Positions 41,366 through 50,843 of a stretch of 64,000 bases of DNA are shown here, in pieces. Source of the DNA: Alphaproteobacteria bacterium (GTDB lineage: Bacteria; Pseudomonadota; Alphaproteobacteria; UBA8366; Aestuariispiraceae); the NCBI GenBank assembly GCA_024743195.1, contig JANSXE010000002.1:124001-188000 (forward strand), read 5' to 3'. The first letter of the stretch is position 1. Each line of letters starts with the position of its first letter. The notes beneath the pieces were generated by a model that was given only the letters and a program-made list of their open reading frames with translations, was not told where the DNA came from and searched no databases. The translations under genes and the position numbers were made by a program.

Positions 41366-42928
41366 CTACCGCGTCGGCCCCGGCCGTTCGTGGTGCCAGG
41401 GCCAGCCGGGGGCGGTGTAGGGGCTGGCGCCGCGCAAATTCTCGTCGACGGTGTAGCGCAGATGCACCGGCGGGAAGGCGCGCTGCGGGCAGTCCATGCG
41501 CTCGCAGATACGGCAGGCGACGCCGATCTCGCCGGAGCGCTCCGGCCGGTCGAGGTCGAGCCCGTCGGAATAGACCATCTCCCTGGCGTAGCGCACGTCG
41601 CAGCCGAGCCCGATCGCCTGGTGGAACACCGGCGCGCCGTGGCCGAGCCCGCCTTTGCGCACCGTGCGCGCGATGCAGAAATAGGCCTGCCCGTCCGGCA
41701 GGCGCGAGACCTGCGCCTGGATCACGCCGGGATTGAGGAAGGCGGCGTAGACGTTCCAGCGCGCGCAGGCCCCGCCGTGCCGCGGGATCGGCAGGCCGGA
41801 GAGCGTGAAGCGCTTCGAGATGTTGCCCGCCGTATCGACCCGCAGCATGTGCAGCGGCACGCCCCGCGCGTCGGGCCGGTTGAGGCTGGTCAGCCGGTGG
41901 CAGACCTGCTCGAAGCTGGCGTTGAACTGGTGCTGCAGCAGCTCGATGTCGTAGCGCTGGGCGCGGGCGGCCTGCAGGATGTCCTCATAGGGCATCAGCA
42001 AGGCGGCCGCGAAATAGTTGGCGAGCGCGACCCGTCCCAGCGCGCGCGCCTGCTCGTCCTTGATGCGGTTCTCGCTCAGCAGCATCTCCAGCACCGGCGC
42101 GGCGGAGAGCTGGCCGATCTGATGCGCGAGCTGGAAGGCCCGCGCCTGCCCGTCGAGCCGGGGCGAGACTTGCAAGAGCCGCGCCTGGCGCTCGAAGCGC
42201 CGCGCGACCGAGGCCTCGCCCGGCGTCTCCGGCGCCGCGAAGGCGGTGCGCACGCCGTGGGCCTCGAGGAGGTAATCCGCCATCCGCTCCCAGGAAAGCG
42301 CCGCCCCGGAATGGCCGCCCCCGCCGCCGGTCATCTTCACCTCCCGGCGCACCCGGTCGGCCTCGTGCTCCAGCTCCGGGAAGTGATTCTGGTTCTCCTG
42401 GATCATGTCGGAGATCAGGTCCGCCGGGGCCAGATCGGCGAAGGGGAAGCCGGCGCCCTCCTCCCCGTCGGTCATCTGCGCGGCGAGGCTGCGCGCGTCG
42501 TTCAGCGTCTTGTGGTAGGCGTCGTAGAGGGTGAGGAGCGCGCGCGCCGCCTGCGGGCTCGCGCTCACCAGCTCGCGCACGTCGGTGGTGGTGAGCTCCA
42601 TCTCCTCGAACAGCCGGTCGCCGCAGGCGTCCAGCACGTCGCTGTAGAGCCGGCTCTCGTCGTCCTCCGCCAGGCTCGCGAAATCGAGGCCGAACTCCTC
42701 CGCGATCCCCAGCAACAGATCCGTCGTCAGCTTGCGCCGATTGTGCTCGATCAGATTGAGGTAGGACGCGCTGACGCCCAACCGCTCGGCCAGTTGCGCC
42801 TGGGTCAGACCCCGCTCGCGCCGCAGCCGGCGGATCTTCGCGCCGATCTTCGGCGCCGCCTTGCCTGGGGATTTGCCTGCGGCTTTGCCTGCGGTCTTGC
42901 CTGCGGTCTTTTGCGCGCCCGTCGCCAT
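41366..42928 (-). CDS. XRE-family regulator with IrrE-like and DUF2083-like domains (ScfR/RamB type)
   Basis: HTH IRRLRRERGLTQAQLAERLGVSASYLNLIEHNRRKL; C-terminal Cys-rich region ACRICERMDCPQRAFPP; divergent from aceA. Confidence 0.88.
   Translation of the reverse strand: MATGAQKTAGKTAGKAAGKSPGKAAPKIGAKIRRLRRERGLTQAQLAERLGVSASYLNLIEHNRRKLTTDLLLGIAEEFGLDFASLAEDDESRLYSDVLDACGDRLFEEMELTTTDVRELVSASPQAARALLTLYDAYHKTLNDARSLAAQMTDGEEGAGFPFADLAPADLISDMIQENQNHFPELEHEADRVRREVKMTGGGGGHSGAALSWERMADYLLEAHGVRTAFAAPETPGEASVARRFERQARLLQVSPRLDGQARAFQLAHQIGQLSAAPVLEMLLSENRIKDEQARALGRVALANYFAAALLMPYEDILQAARAQRYDIELLQHQFNASFEQVCHRLTSLNRPDARGVPLHMLRVDTAGNISKRFTLSGLPIPRHGGACARWNVYAAFLNPGVIQAQVSRLPDGQAYFCIARTVRKGGLGHGAPVFHQAIGLGCDVRYAREMVYSDGLDLDRPERSGEIGVACRICERMDCPQRAFPPVHLRYTVDENLRGASPYTAPGWPWHHERPGPTR
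42861..42908. repeat. 12-bp in-frame tandem repeat, 4 copies, at the start of the regulator gene
   Basis: ttgcctgggga(t) then ttgcctgcggct / ttgcctgcggtc x2, encoding KTAGKTAGKAAGKSPGK. Confidence 0.9.
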
Positions 42929-42944
42929 CGCCCGTCGCTCCCGA

Positions 42945-43120
42945 CTTTACCAGCTTTACAGAATGTAAATTCTTTACACGTCCCTTGTCCATCCTTGTCA
43001 CGTCGGAAACCCATTGTGCAGCGCGGCGAAACCGCGTTAGCTCCCGGATAACAGGGTCGAAAGCGCCCATGCAGGCGCGCCGGTCGGCGACAAACCAGGC
43101 TGTAAAGCCAGTTTGTAAAG
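42945..43120. promoter_or_regulatory. Five to six TGTAAAG/CTTTACA half-sites in the aceA/regulator divergent region
   Basis: CTTTACA at 42954 and 42972, TGTAAAT at 42964, TGTAAAG at 43101 and 43114, degenerate CTTTACC at 42944. Confidence 0.6.
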
Positions 43121-43195
43121 CCTTCACAGACCCGATCGAAGCGAGCGCACGCCGGCGAACGGGGCGCCCCGACAGACGAAAAGGACGAGCGAGAG

Positions 43196-44515
<1,320 letters not shown>

Positions 44516-44564
44516 GCCCCGGGAAACCGGGAGGGGTCGCCTTCCAGGGAGGGCGCGACAGGGT

Positions 44565-44630
44565 CCGCGATCGCATCGGCGAAGGCCGGGACCGGCCGGG
44601 GGGTTAGACCCGGACCTTCGCAGATCGCGG
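44565..44630 (+). other. Long imperfect stem-loop in aceA 3' region
   Basis: CCGCGATC..GCGAAGG(c)CCGGG ... CCCGG(a)CCTTCGC(a)GATCGCGG. Confidence 0.55.
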
Positions 44631-44653
44631 GCGCTTCAAGCGCTCTACTCGGC

Positions 44654-44690
44654 GAAACGCCCGTCGGACGGACTCCGGCGGGCGTTTCCT
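44654..44690 (+). terminator. Hairpin terminator downstream of aceA
   Basis: GAAACGCCCG ... CGGGCGTTTC perfect 10-bp stem followed by CTTT. Confidence 0.7.
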
Positions 44691-44866
44691 TTGCGCCAGA
44701 ACCCGGATCGCGGGTGTGACCGCCGCCACAGCGCGCCGGCGCCGAAGCGTCTATCCTTTCCGCATCATTCGATCCGTCCGATCGCCCCGGACCGCCGGGC
44801 GGCGCCCTTGGAGAGGCCGCCGACCCGGAGCCCGGGGGCCGGACCCGAACCGAGGGGAGGTCCGTC

Positions 44867-44968
44867 ATGCGCACCCTGTTCGATGTGGTTCAGCTTCCCG
44901 TCGGCGGCTACGGCGCCGCCGCCGCGCTTCTGATCTTCGGGCCGCTGTTGGCGTTGGCGTCTCTCTAG
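44867..44968 (+). CDS. Candidate 33-aa single-TM small membrane protein
   Basis: [33 protein letters not shown] preceded by gaggggaggtccgtc (SD-like) and followed by a strong terminator; below the ORF-track cutoff. Confidence 0.55.
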   Translation: MRTLFDVVQLPVGGYGAAAALLIFGPLLALASL

Positions 44969-45020
44969 CGCGGTCGAGTCCCGTTGCGTGAGGTCCCTAT
45001 TCCCTGTTCGTTGACTGATC

Positions 45021-45074
45021 CGCCTCCGCCCCCGATCGATCTTCGGATCGCTTCCGGGGGCGGAGGCGTCTTTT
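45021..45074 (+). terminator. Rho-independent terminator
   Basis: CGCCTCCGCCCCCG ... CGGGGGCGGAGGCG (perfect 14-bp stem, internal GATC..GATC) then TCTTTT. Confidence 0.85.
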
Positions 45075-45141
45075 CGCGCGGCGCGCGCCCCGCATTCCGC
45101 GCTGGCCAAGCGGGCCGGGCTTCGCTATACAGCCGCTCGAT

Positions 45142-45218
<77 letters not shown>

Positions 45219-45422
45219 TTCTCCTTTCAGTCGAATAGCGCGTCCCGGATCTTATGGGTTCGGACTTCGTCCGTTGGGGCACGCCATTCTCCTTTCAGTC
45301 GAATAGCGCGTCCCGGATTCTATGGGTTCGGACTTCGTCCGTTGGGGCGCGCCATTCTCCTTTCAGTCGAATAGCGCGTCCCGGATTCTATGGGTTCGGA
45401 CTTCGTCCGTTGGGGCGCGCCA
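45219..45422 (+). repeat. Three 68-bp tandem repeats, each ending in the tRNA-Arg 3'-terminal sequence
   Basis: Copies 45219-45286, 45287-45354, 45355-45422; copies 2 and 3 identical, copy 1 differs at 3 positions; copies 2/3 end in GGGCGCGCCA like the tRNA. Confidence 0.95.
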
Positions 45423-45587
45423 TTCCTCCTGGGCTCGAAACGCTCTTCTGCGATCCCGAAGCGCATCGGCTGCGCCCACGCGTCCTTCTGCGACGTCCGG
45501 CGGCGCGGATGCGATGGCGCGCGGGCGCGGCGCGGGCTATGCGCGGAGGGTGGGCTCGTTGCGGGCCGTCCGGACGGGGGAAGGCGG

Positions 45588-46748
45588 ATGCTGGAGGAGG
45601 CGAGGCGGCGCACGGCGGCGTTGCAGGGCCGGATGGCCGAAGCGGGGATCGAGCGCGCCGTGATCACGGACGAGAGCTCGATCGCCTATCTGGCCGGCTT
45701 CTGGGGTTATCTGGGGGTCGAGTTCGGGCGCCCGACGCTGCTCTTGGTGCCGGTCGAGGGGGCGCCGACGGTGATCACGCCCCTGATGGAAGCCGACATG
45801 GTCGCCGCCATGACCTGGGTCGAGGACGTGCGGCCGTGGGAGGATGCGGGGCCCCGCGGCTGGCCGGCCGTTCTGGGAGAGGCGCTCGGCGGCGCGCCGG
45901 CCGCGCTCGCGGTCGAGAAGCCCTCGCTGCCGGCGCCGGTGCGCAATCTGCTGGACGCGGCCTATCCCGAGACCCGGCTGGACGACGTCGCCCCGCTGAT
46001 CGGCGCCTTGCGCAGGATCAAGAGCCCGCTGGAGGTCGACGTGATGCGCCAGGCGGGCCGCATCGCCGGCGCCATGATGCGCGCCGCGCACGAGTCGCTC
46101 GAAGAGGGCCGGCCGGAGTTTGAATCGGCGCTGGCCGTGATCGACGCCGGCACCCGCGCCGCCGCCGGCTTCCTGACCGACCGGGGCTGGGAGCGATTCG
46201 TCTCCCCCATGATCCACAATCTGCAGATCCTGCAGAGCGGCGAGGACGTGGCGATGGTGCACCGCCGCGCCGGCGTCAGACGGTATCGGCGCGGCGATCC
46301 GGTTTATTTCTGCTTCTGCAACATGGCGCAGTTCAAACAGTACAAGCTGGGCTTCGACCGCCTGTTCCACATCGGCCAACCGGACGACGAGGCCGCCGCC
46401 GTGCAGCAGGCCGCGATCGACGCGCAGCAGGCCGCCGTCGCCGCGATCCGCCCGGGCGTCGCGGCGGAGGATGTCGCGGAGGCCGCCGACGCCGTCTACC
46501 GCGCGCGCGGGCTGGCCAGCGGCTACCGCACCGGCCGGTCGATCGGCGTCGCCTATCTGGAGGCGCCGGAGCTGAAGCCGGGCGACCGGACGATCCTGCA
46601 GCCCGGCATGACCTTCGCGGTCGACGGCGGGGTGTCGGTGGACGGGCGTCTGGCGGGGCGCATCGGCGATTCCGTCGTGGTGACGGAGGACGGCTGCGAC
46701 TATCTGACCGACTATCCGCGCGAAATCCTGACGGCCGGCCGTGGCTGA
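45588..46748 (+). CDS. M24-family metallopeptidase (Xaa-Pro peptidase/creatinase-like)
   Basis: N-terminal creatinase domain, IRPGVAAEDVAEAADAVYRARGL, LEAPELKPGDRTILQPGMTFAVDGGV; start at MLEEARRR after a GGGGGAAGG RBS. Confidence 0.87.
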   Translation: MLEEARRRTAALQGRMAEAGIERAVITDESSIAYLAGFWGYLGVEFGRPTLLLVPVEGAPTVITPLMEADMVAAMTWVEDVRPWEDAGPRGWPAVLGEALGGAPAALAVEKPSLPAPVRNLLDAAYPETRLDDVAPLIGALRRIKSPLEVDVMRQAGRIAGAMMRAAHESLEEGRPEFESALAVIDAGTRAAAGFLTDRGWERFVSPMIHNLQILQSGEDVAMVHRRAGVRRYRRGDPVYFCFCNMAQFKQYKLGFDRLFHIGQPDDEAAAVQQAAIDAQQAAVAAIRPGVAAEDVAEAADAVYRARGLASGYRTGRSIGVAYLEAPELKPGDRTILQPGMTFAVDGGVSVDGRLAGRIGDSVVVTEDGCDYLTDYPREILTAGRG

Positions 46749-47568
46749 CGCGAACCGTTCCCCCTTGGCCGATTCCCCTTCGGCCGACGGCCTCACCCTG
46801 GCCCTGGCGCAGACGCCGGGAGAGCTCGACGGAGTCGCGGCGCGGCTCGCCTGGTTGGAGCAGGCGGCGGCGCCGCTGGCCGCGCGGGGCGTCGACCTGC
46901 TGTTGCTGCCGGAGCTCTTCGCAAGCGGCTACAACGTCCCCGATCGGCTCGCCGCGGCGGCCGAGCCGGCCGACGGCCCGACCGCCCGGCGCATCGCCGC
47001 GCTGGCCGCGCGCTGCGGCCTGGCGATCCATTACGGCTATCCGGAAGCCGCCGGCGGGCGGCTTTACAACGCGGCCCAGTGCTTCGGGCCGGACGGCGTG
47101 CGCCTCGGCGGCCATCGCAAGCTGCTGCTGCCGCCCGGCTTCGAGGGCGAGAGCTTCGCGGCCGGGTCGGCCTGCACCCCCTTTCGCCATCGCGGGCTCA
47201 CGATCGCGACGCTGATCTGCTACGATGTGGAGTTTCCCGAGACCGTGCGCCATGCGGCCGCGGCCGGCGCCGATCTGGTGCTGGTCCCGACGGCGCTGGC
47301 CGCAGAGTGGGCCGTGGTCGCACGCCGGATGGTCCCGACCCGCGCGCTGGAGAACGGCGTCTATCTCGCCTACGCCAACCATTGCGGGACGGAGGGCGAT
47401 CTGCGCTATCTCGGCGAAAGCTGCATCGCGGCGCCGGACGGGCGCGACCTCGCCCGCGCCGGCGCAGGCCCGGAAATCCTGACCGCGCGCCTCACCCGCT
47501 CGGCCGTCGAGGCCGCGCGGCGCCGCCTGCCCTATCGCGCCGATCTGACGCGGCTGCGGTTCGGTTGA
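46741..47568 (+). CDS. Carbon-nitrogen hydrolase (nitrilase superfamily)
   Basis: GTG start overlapping previous CDS; Glu motif LLLPELFASGYN, Lys GGHRKLLLPPGFEGESF, Cys TLICYDVEFPETVR. Confidence 0.92.
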   Translation: MADANRSPLADSPSADGLTLALAQTPGELDGVAARLAWLEQAAAPLAARGVDLLLLPELFASGYNVPDRLAAAAEPADGPTARRIAALAARCGLAIHYGYPEAAGGRLYNAAQCFGPDGVRLGGHRKLLLPPGFEGESFAAGSACTPFRHRGLTIATLICYDVEFPETVRHAAAAGADLVLVPTALAAEWAVVARRMVPTRALENGVYLAYANHCGTEGDLRYLGESCIAAPDGRDLARAGAGPEILTARLTRSAVEAARRRLPYRADLTRLRFG

Positions 47569-47673
47569 ACGCCAGCCGTCGGGGAATCAGCCGCCCGTCG
47601 ATCCACCCCTCGCCCACTCGTAAAAAGCGTGTTATTGTTTGATGCACGCATAGAGAGGGAAAGGGGAGTCGCC

Positions 47674-49113
47674 ATGTCTCGGTCAGCCTGGATTTCATCG
47701 AGCGTCCGCCGTCTGCGCCGGGGCGCCGCGGCGGCGCTTCTGCTTACGCTGTCGGTCCTCATCCTGCCGGCGGCGGCGCTGGCGGAGAGCCTGACGGTCG
47801 GGCTTTACCCCTATGTGCCGCGCCTGCAGCAGTTCCAGGATGCGGTCACCGACGCCTGGGCGAAGGTCGAGCCCACCGTCCAGCTCAACTTTTTGACCAC
47901 CAGCCAGTGGGACGGCGGCTACGACATGAACCCGCCCGCGAGTGCGGACGTGTTCGTCTTCGACGCCATGTTCCTGAACTATTTCCGCACCCAGGGCTAT
48001 CTGGAGACCATCGCGGAGAGCGAGATTTCGAACCCCTCCGACTTCCTGCCTTACGCGCTGGACGGGGTGAAGACCGCGAGCGGCTATTCGGCGATCCCGC
48101 TCTTGGGCTGCACCAACATCCTGTTCTACCAGAAGACCGATGCGGCGGTCGCGAACGCGGACACGATCGACCAGCTCGACGCCGTCCTGGGGCAGTGCAG
48201 CTACACCAGCCAGATCCCGCCGGACCGGCGCGGGCTGATGATCGACATGGCGGGCGGCACGACCAACGCCTCGCTCTATCTCTATATCGAGGCGGGGATC
48301 GAGGATAAGTGGCCCGTCGCCCTGCCGCAGAGCGAGGCCGACCTCGATCCGACGGCGGTGGCGATCCAGCGCAAGATGCTGGCGATGGCGAGCTACTATA
48401 ACGGCACCGAGGACCCGGGGTCCGAATACGGCCGCGCCAACTGGTACAGCCACGGCTGGGGCCGGGCGACGGTGGGCTTCACCGAATCCATGTCGGCGAT
48501 GACCGAGGCGACGCGGCAGGCGACGGACTTCAAACTCTTCCCCGCCTCCAACAACACCGACGCGCCGAACCTGTTCTATTCCGACGTGATCGGGATCAAC
48601 ACGACCACGGCCTCGCGCGGGACCCGCGATCTGGCGGTGAAGCTGGCCGGCGTCATGGCGTCGAGCGAGGTGGTGGTGGCCAGCATCGGGCCGGGCGGCG
48701 GCTCCGCCTACCCGCAGTATCTGATGCCGGTGCGCACCAGCGTCTTCCAGACTCTCGGCCAGACCTTCCCGAAGTACCAGGACATGCAGACCCTGGTGAA
48801 CACGTCGAACCCGGTGCTGTTCAGCCTGGATGCGGACGCCCGCAACTGGCTGAGCTCGATGAAGAACGTCATCAAGACCGAGGCGCGGGAGGATTACGCC
48901 TGCGGCTGCGACTTCGACGCGGTGCAGTCGATTCCGGACAACAGCGCCGCCGCGCCGGTCTGCCAGCAGACCTGTTCCGCGCACGGCGGCTGGAACGGCC
49001 AATGGACGAACCAGTACCCGGCCTCGCAAAGCGGCTCGGTCTGCGGCTGCAACGCCTGTCCGACCCCGGTCGCGGTGGACACGCTGGTCGCCACGCCGCG
49101 CGCCAACGATTGA
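47674..49113 (+). CDS. Secreted thiaminase I (thiamine pyridinylase) homologue with Cys-rich C-terminal extension
   Basis: Signal peptide then LTVGLYPYVPRLQQFQDAVTDAW, IPLLGCTNILFYQK (catalytic-type Cys), LMIDMAGGTTNASLYLYIEAG, GWGRATVGFTESMSAM, NLFYSDVIGINTTTASRGTRDLAVKLAGVMAS, YPQYLMPVRTSVFQ; terminal CGCDF..VCQQTCSAHGGWNGQWTN..SVCGCNACP. Confidence 0.8.
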   Translation: MSRSAWISSSVRRLRRGAAAALLLTLSVLILPAAALAESLTVGLYPYVPRLQQFQDAVTDAWAKVEPTVQLNFLTTSQWDGGYDMNPPASADVFVFDAMFLNYFRTQGYLETIAESEISNPSDFLPYALDGVKTASGYSAIPLLGCTNILFYQKTDAAVANADTIDQLDAVLGQCSYTSQIPPDRRGLMIDMAGGTTNASLYLYIEAGIEDKWPVALPQSEADLDPTAVAIQRKMLAMASYYNGTEDPGSEYGRANWYSHGWGRATVGFTESMSAMTEATRQATDFKLFPASNNTDAPNLFYSDVIGINTTTASRGTRDLAVKLAGVMASSEVVVASIGPGGGSAYPQYLMPVRTSVFQTLGQTFPKYQDMQTLVNTSNPVLFSLDADARNWLSSMKNVIKTEAREDYACGCDFDAVQSIPDNSAAAPVCQQTCSAHGGWNGQWTNQYPASQSGSVCGCNACPTPVAVDTLVATPRAND

Positions 49114-49225
49114 GGCGTGCGGGCGCCCGCGCATTCACCTTCCGCCCGCGATGCGGTAGCCTGACGCTGAAGCGGTCGTCCGCGGGAGACGGCCTGCGGG
49201 AGACGGCGTCGGGAGGGCTGGCGCG

Positions 49226-49702
49226 GTGCGGGAGCTTGGGACGGAGTCCGCCCTGTTGCGGCGGGTCTGGGCGGTGTGGCGCGGTCTGCCGCGGCGCGGC
49301 GACCTGCCGCGGCGCGCCGACTTCTCGCCGACCCTGCTCGCGCCGGAGGACCTGCGCTACATCCTGCTGGTGGAGGTGATCGACGGCGGGCGGGACTTCG
49401 CATACCGCCTCGTCGGGACCGGCGTCGTCCAGGCGGTGGGGAAGGAATTCACCGGGCTGAAACTCTCGGAGCATCTCGACGAACACGAGGTGCCGGAACT
49501 GTTCGCCGACTATCGCCGTGCGGTCCAGCAACGGACCCCCACCCTGTTCCAGGGCGGCATGCTGCGCTTCGACAAGGACTGGATGGCCTATGAGCGGTTG
49601 AGCCTGCCCCTGGTCGACGACGGCGGTCGGGTGTCTGTCCTGCTGGGCGCCGCGGATTTCGGGCCGATCGATCCGCCCGCCGGCGGCAGACCCCTGGGAT
49701 AG
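49226..49702 (+). CDS. PAS_5-type PAS domain protein
   Basis: LAPEDLRYILLVEVIDGGRDFAYRLVGTGVVQAVGKEFTGLKLSEH..LSLPLVDDGGRVSVLLGAADF; GTG start. Confidence 0.75.
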   Translation: MRELGTESALLRRVWAVWRGLPRRGDLPRRADFSPTLLAPEDLRYILLVEVIDGGRDFAYRLVGTGVVQAVGKEFTGLKLSEHLDEHEVPELFADYRRAVQQRTPTLFQGGMLRFDKDWMAYERLSLPLVDDGGRVSVLLGAADFGPIDPPAGGRPLG

Positions 49703-49837
49703 CCGGCTCTGGAGACCCCCGCAGCGCCCGCGGCGTCGGCGCCGGATTTGACAAGCGGCCCCCGGCCGCGCTCAATCCCCGCCGACAGAGACGCGCGCCG
49801 CCGGGCGCGCCGGGACGCGACCAGGGAGCGAGCCAGC

Positions 49838-50821
49838 ATGAAAGCCATTCTGATCACCAAGGACGACGACGCCTATGCGGCCGCGCTGAGCGATGTGGAC
49901 GCGGCCGATCTGCCCGAGGGCGACGTGACGGTGCGGGTCGCCTACTCGACGCTCAACTATAAGGACAGCCTGGCGATCACCGGCAAATCGCCGGTCGTGC
50001 GCAAGTTTCCGATGGTCCCCGGCATCGACCTCGCCGGGGAGGTGACGGAAAGCGGCCATCCCGACTATGCGCCCGGCGACAAGGTGGTGCTGAACGGCTG
50101 GGGCGTGGGCGAGGTGCATTGGGGCGGGCTCGCCCAGACGGCGCGGCTCAAGGGCGATTGGCTGATCAAGCTGCCGGACGCCTTCAGCGAGCAACAGGCC
50201 ATGGCGATCGGCACGGCGGGCTATACGGCCGCGCTGTGCGTGCTGGCGCTGGCCGATCACGGGATCGCGCCGGACCGGGGCGACGTCGTGGTGACCGGCG
50301 CCGCGGGCGGCGTCGGCAGCGTGGCGATCGCGCTCCTGGCCAAGCGCGGCTATCGCGTCGTCGCCTCCTCCGGCCGGCCGGAGGAGCAGGCGGAGTATCT
50401 CAAAGGGCTCGGCGCGGCGGAGGTGATCGACCGCGCCGAACTGGCGGAGAAATCCAAGCCGCTCGCCAAGGAGCGCTGGGCCGGCGCGGTGGACGCCGTC
50501 GGCTCCCAGACGCTGGCGAGCCTGCTCGCCACCACCAAATACGGCGGGACTGTCGCGGCCTGCGGCCTCGCCGGCGGCTTCGACCTGCCGGCGACCGTCA
50601 TGCCCTTCATCCTGCGCGGGGTGACGCTGGCCGGGGTGGACAGCGTCTATTGTCCGCAGCCGCGCCGTGCCGAGGCGTGGGCGCTGCTGGCGGAGGAGCT
50701 CGATCCGGCCGTGCTGGAGCGCATGACGCAGGTGATCCCGCTGGCCGAGGCGATCGGGACGGCGTCCGACCAATTGGCCGGCCGGGTGCACGGCCGGGTG
50801 GTGGTCGATGTAAACGCTTGA
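49838..50821 (+). CDS. MDR-family NADPH oxidoreductase, acryloyl-CoA reductase (AcuI/YhdH) type
   Basis: [75 protein letters not shown]. Confidence 0.88.
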   Translation: MKAILITKDDDAYAAALSDVDAADLPEGDVTVRVAYSTLNYKDSLAITGKSPVVRKFPMVPGIDLAGEVTESGHPDYAPGDKVVLNGWGVGEVHWGGLAQTARLKGDWLIKLPDAFSEQQAMAIGTAGYTAALCVLALADHGIAPDRGDVVVTGAAGGVGSVAIALLAKRGYRVVASSGRPEEQAEYLKGLGAAEVIDRAELAEKSKPLAKERWAGAVDAVGSQTLASLLATTKYGGTVAACGLAGGFDLPATVMPFILRGVTLAGVDSVYCPQPRRAEAWALLAEELDPAVLERMTQVIPLAEAIGTASDQLAGRVHGRVVVDVNA

Positions 50822-50843
50822 GCCCGCAGGCCGGCGGCGGCGC

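Noticed and set aside
45219-45422. CRISPR array interpretation of the 68-bp repeats
   Set aside because: Repeats are contiguous with no variable spacers and no cas genes in the window.
47569-47673. TPP riboswitch upstream of the thiaminase
   Set aside because: No CUGAGA or ACCUGAUCYGGRUAAUGCCRGCGUAGGGA-like consensus found by eye.
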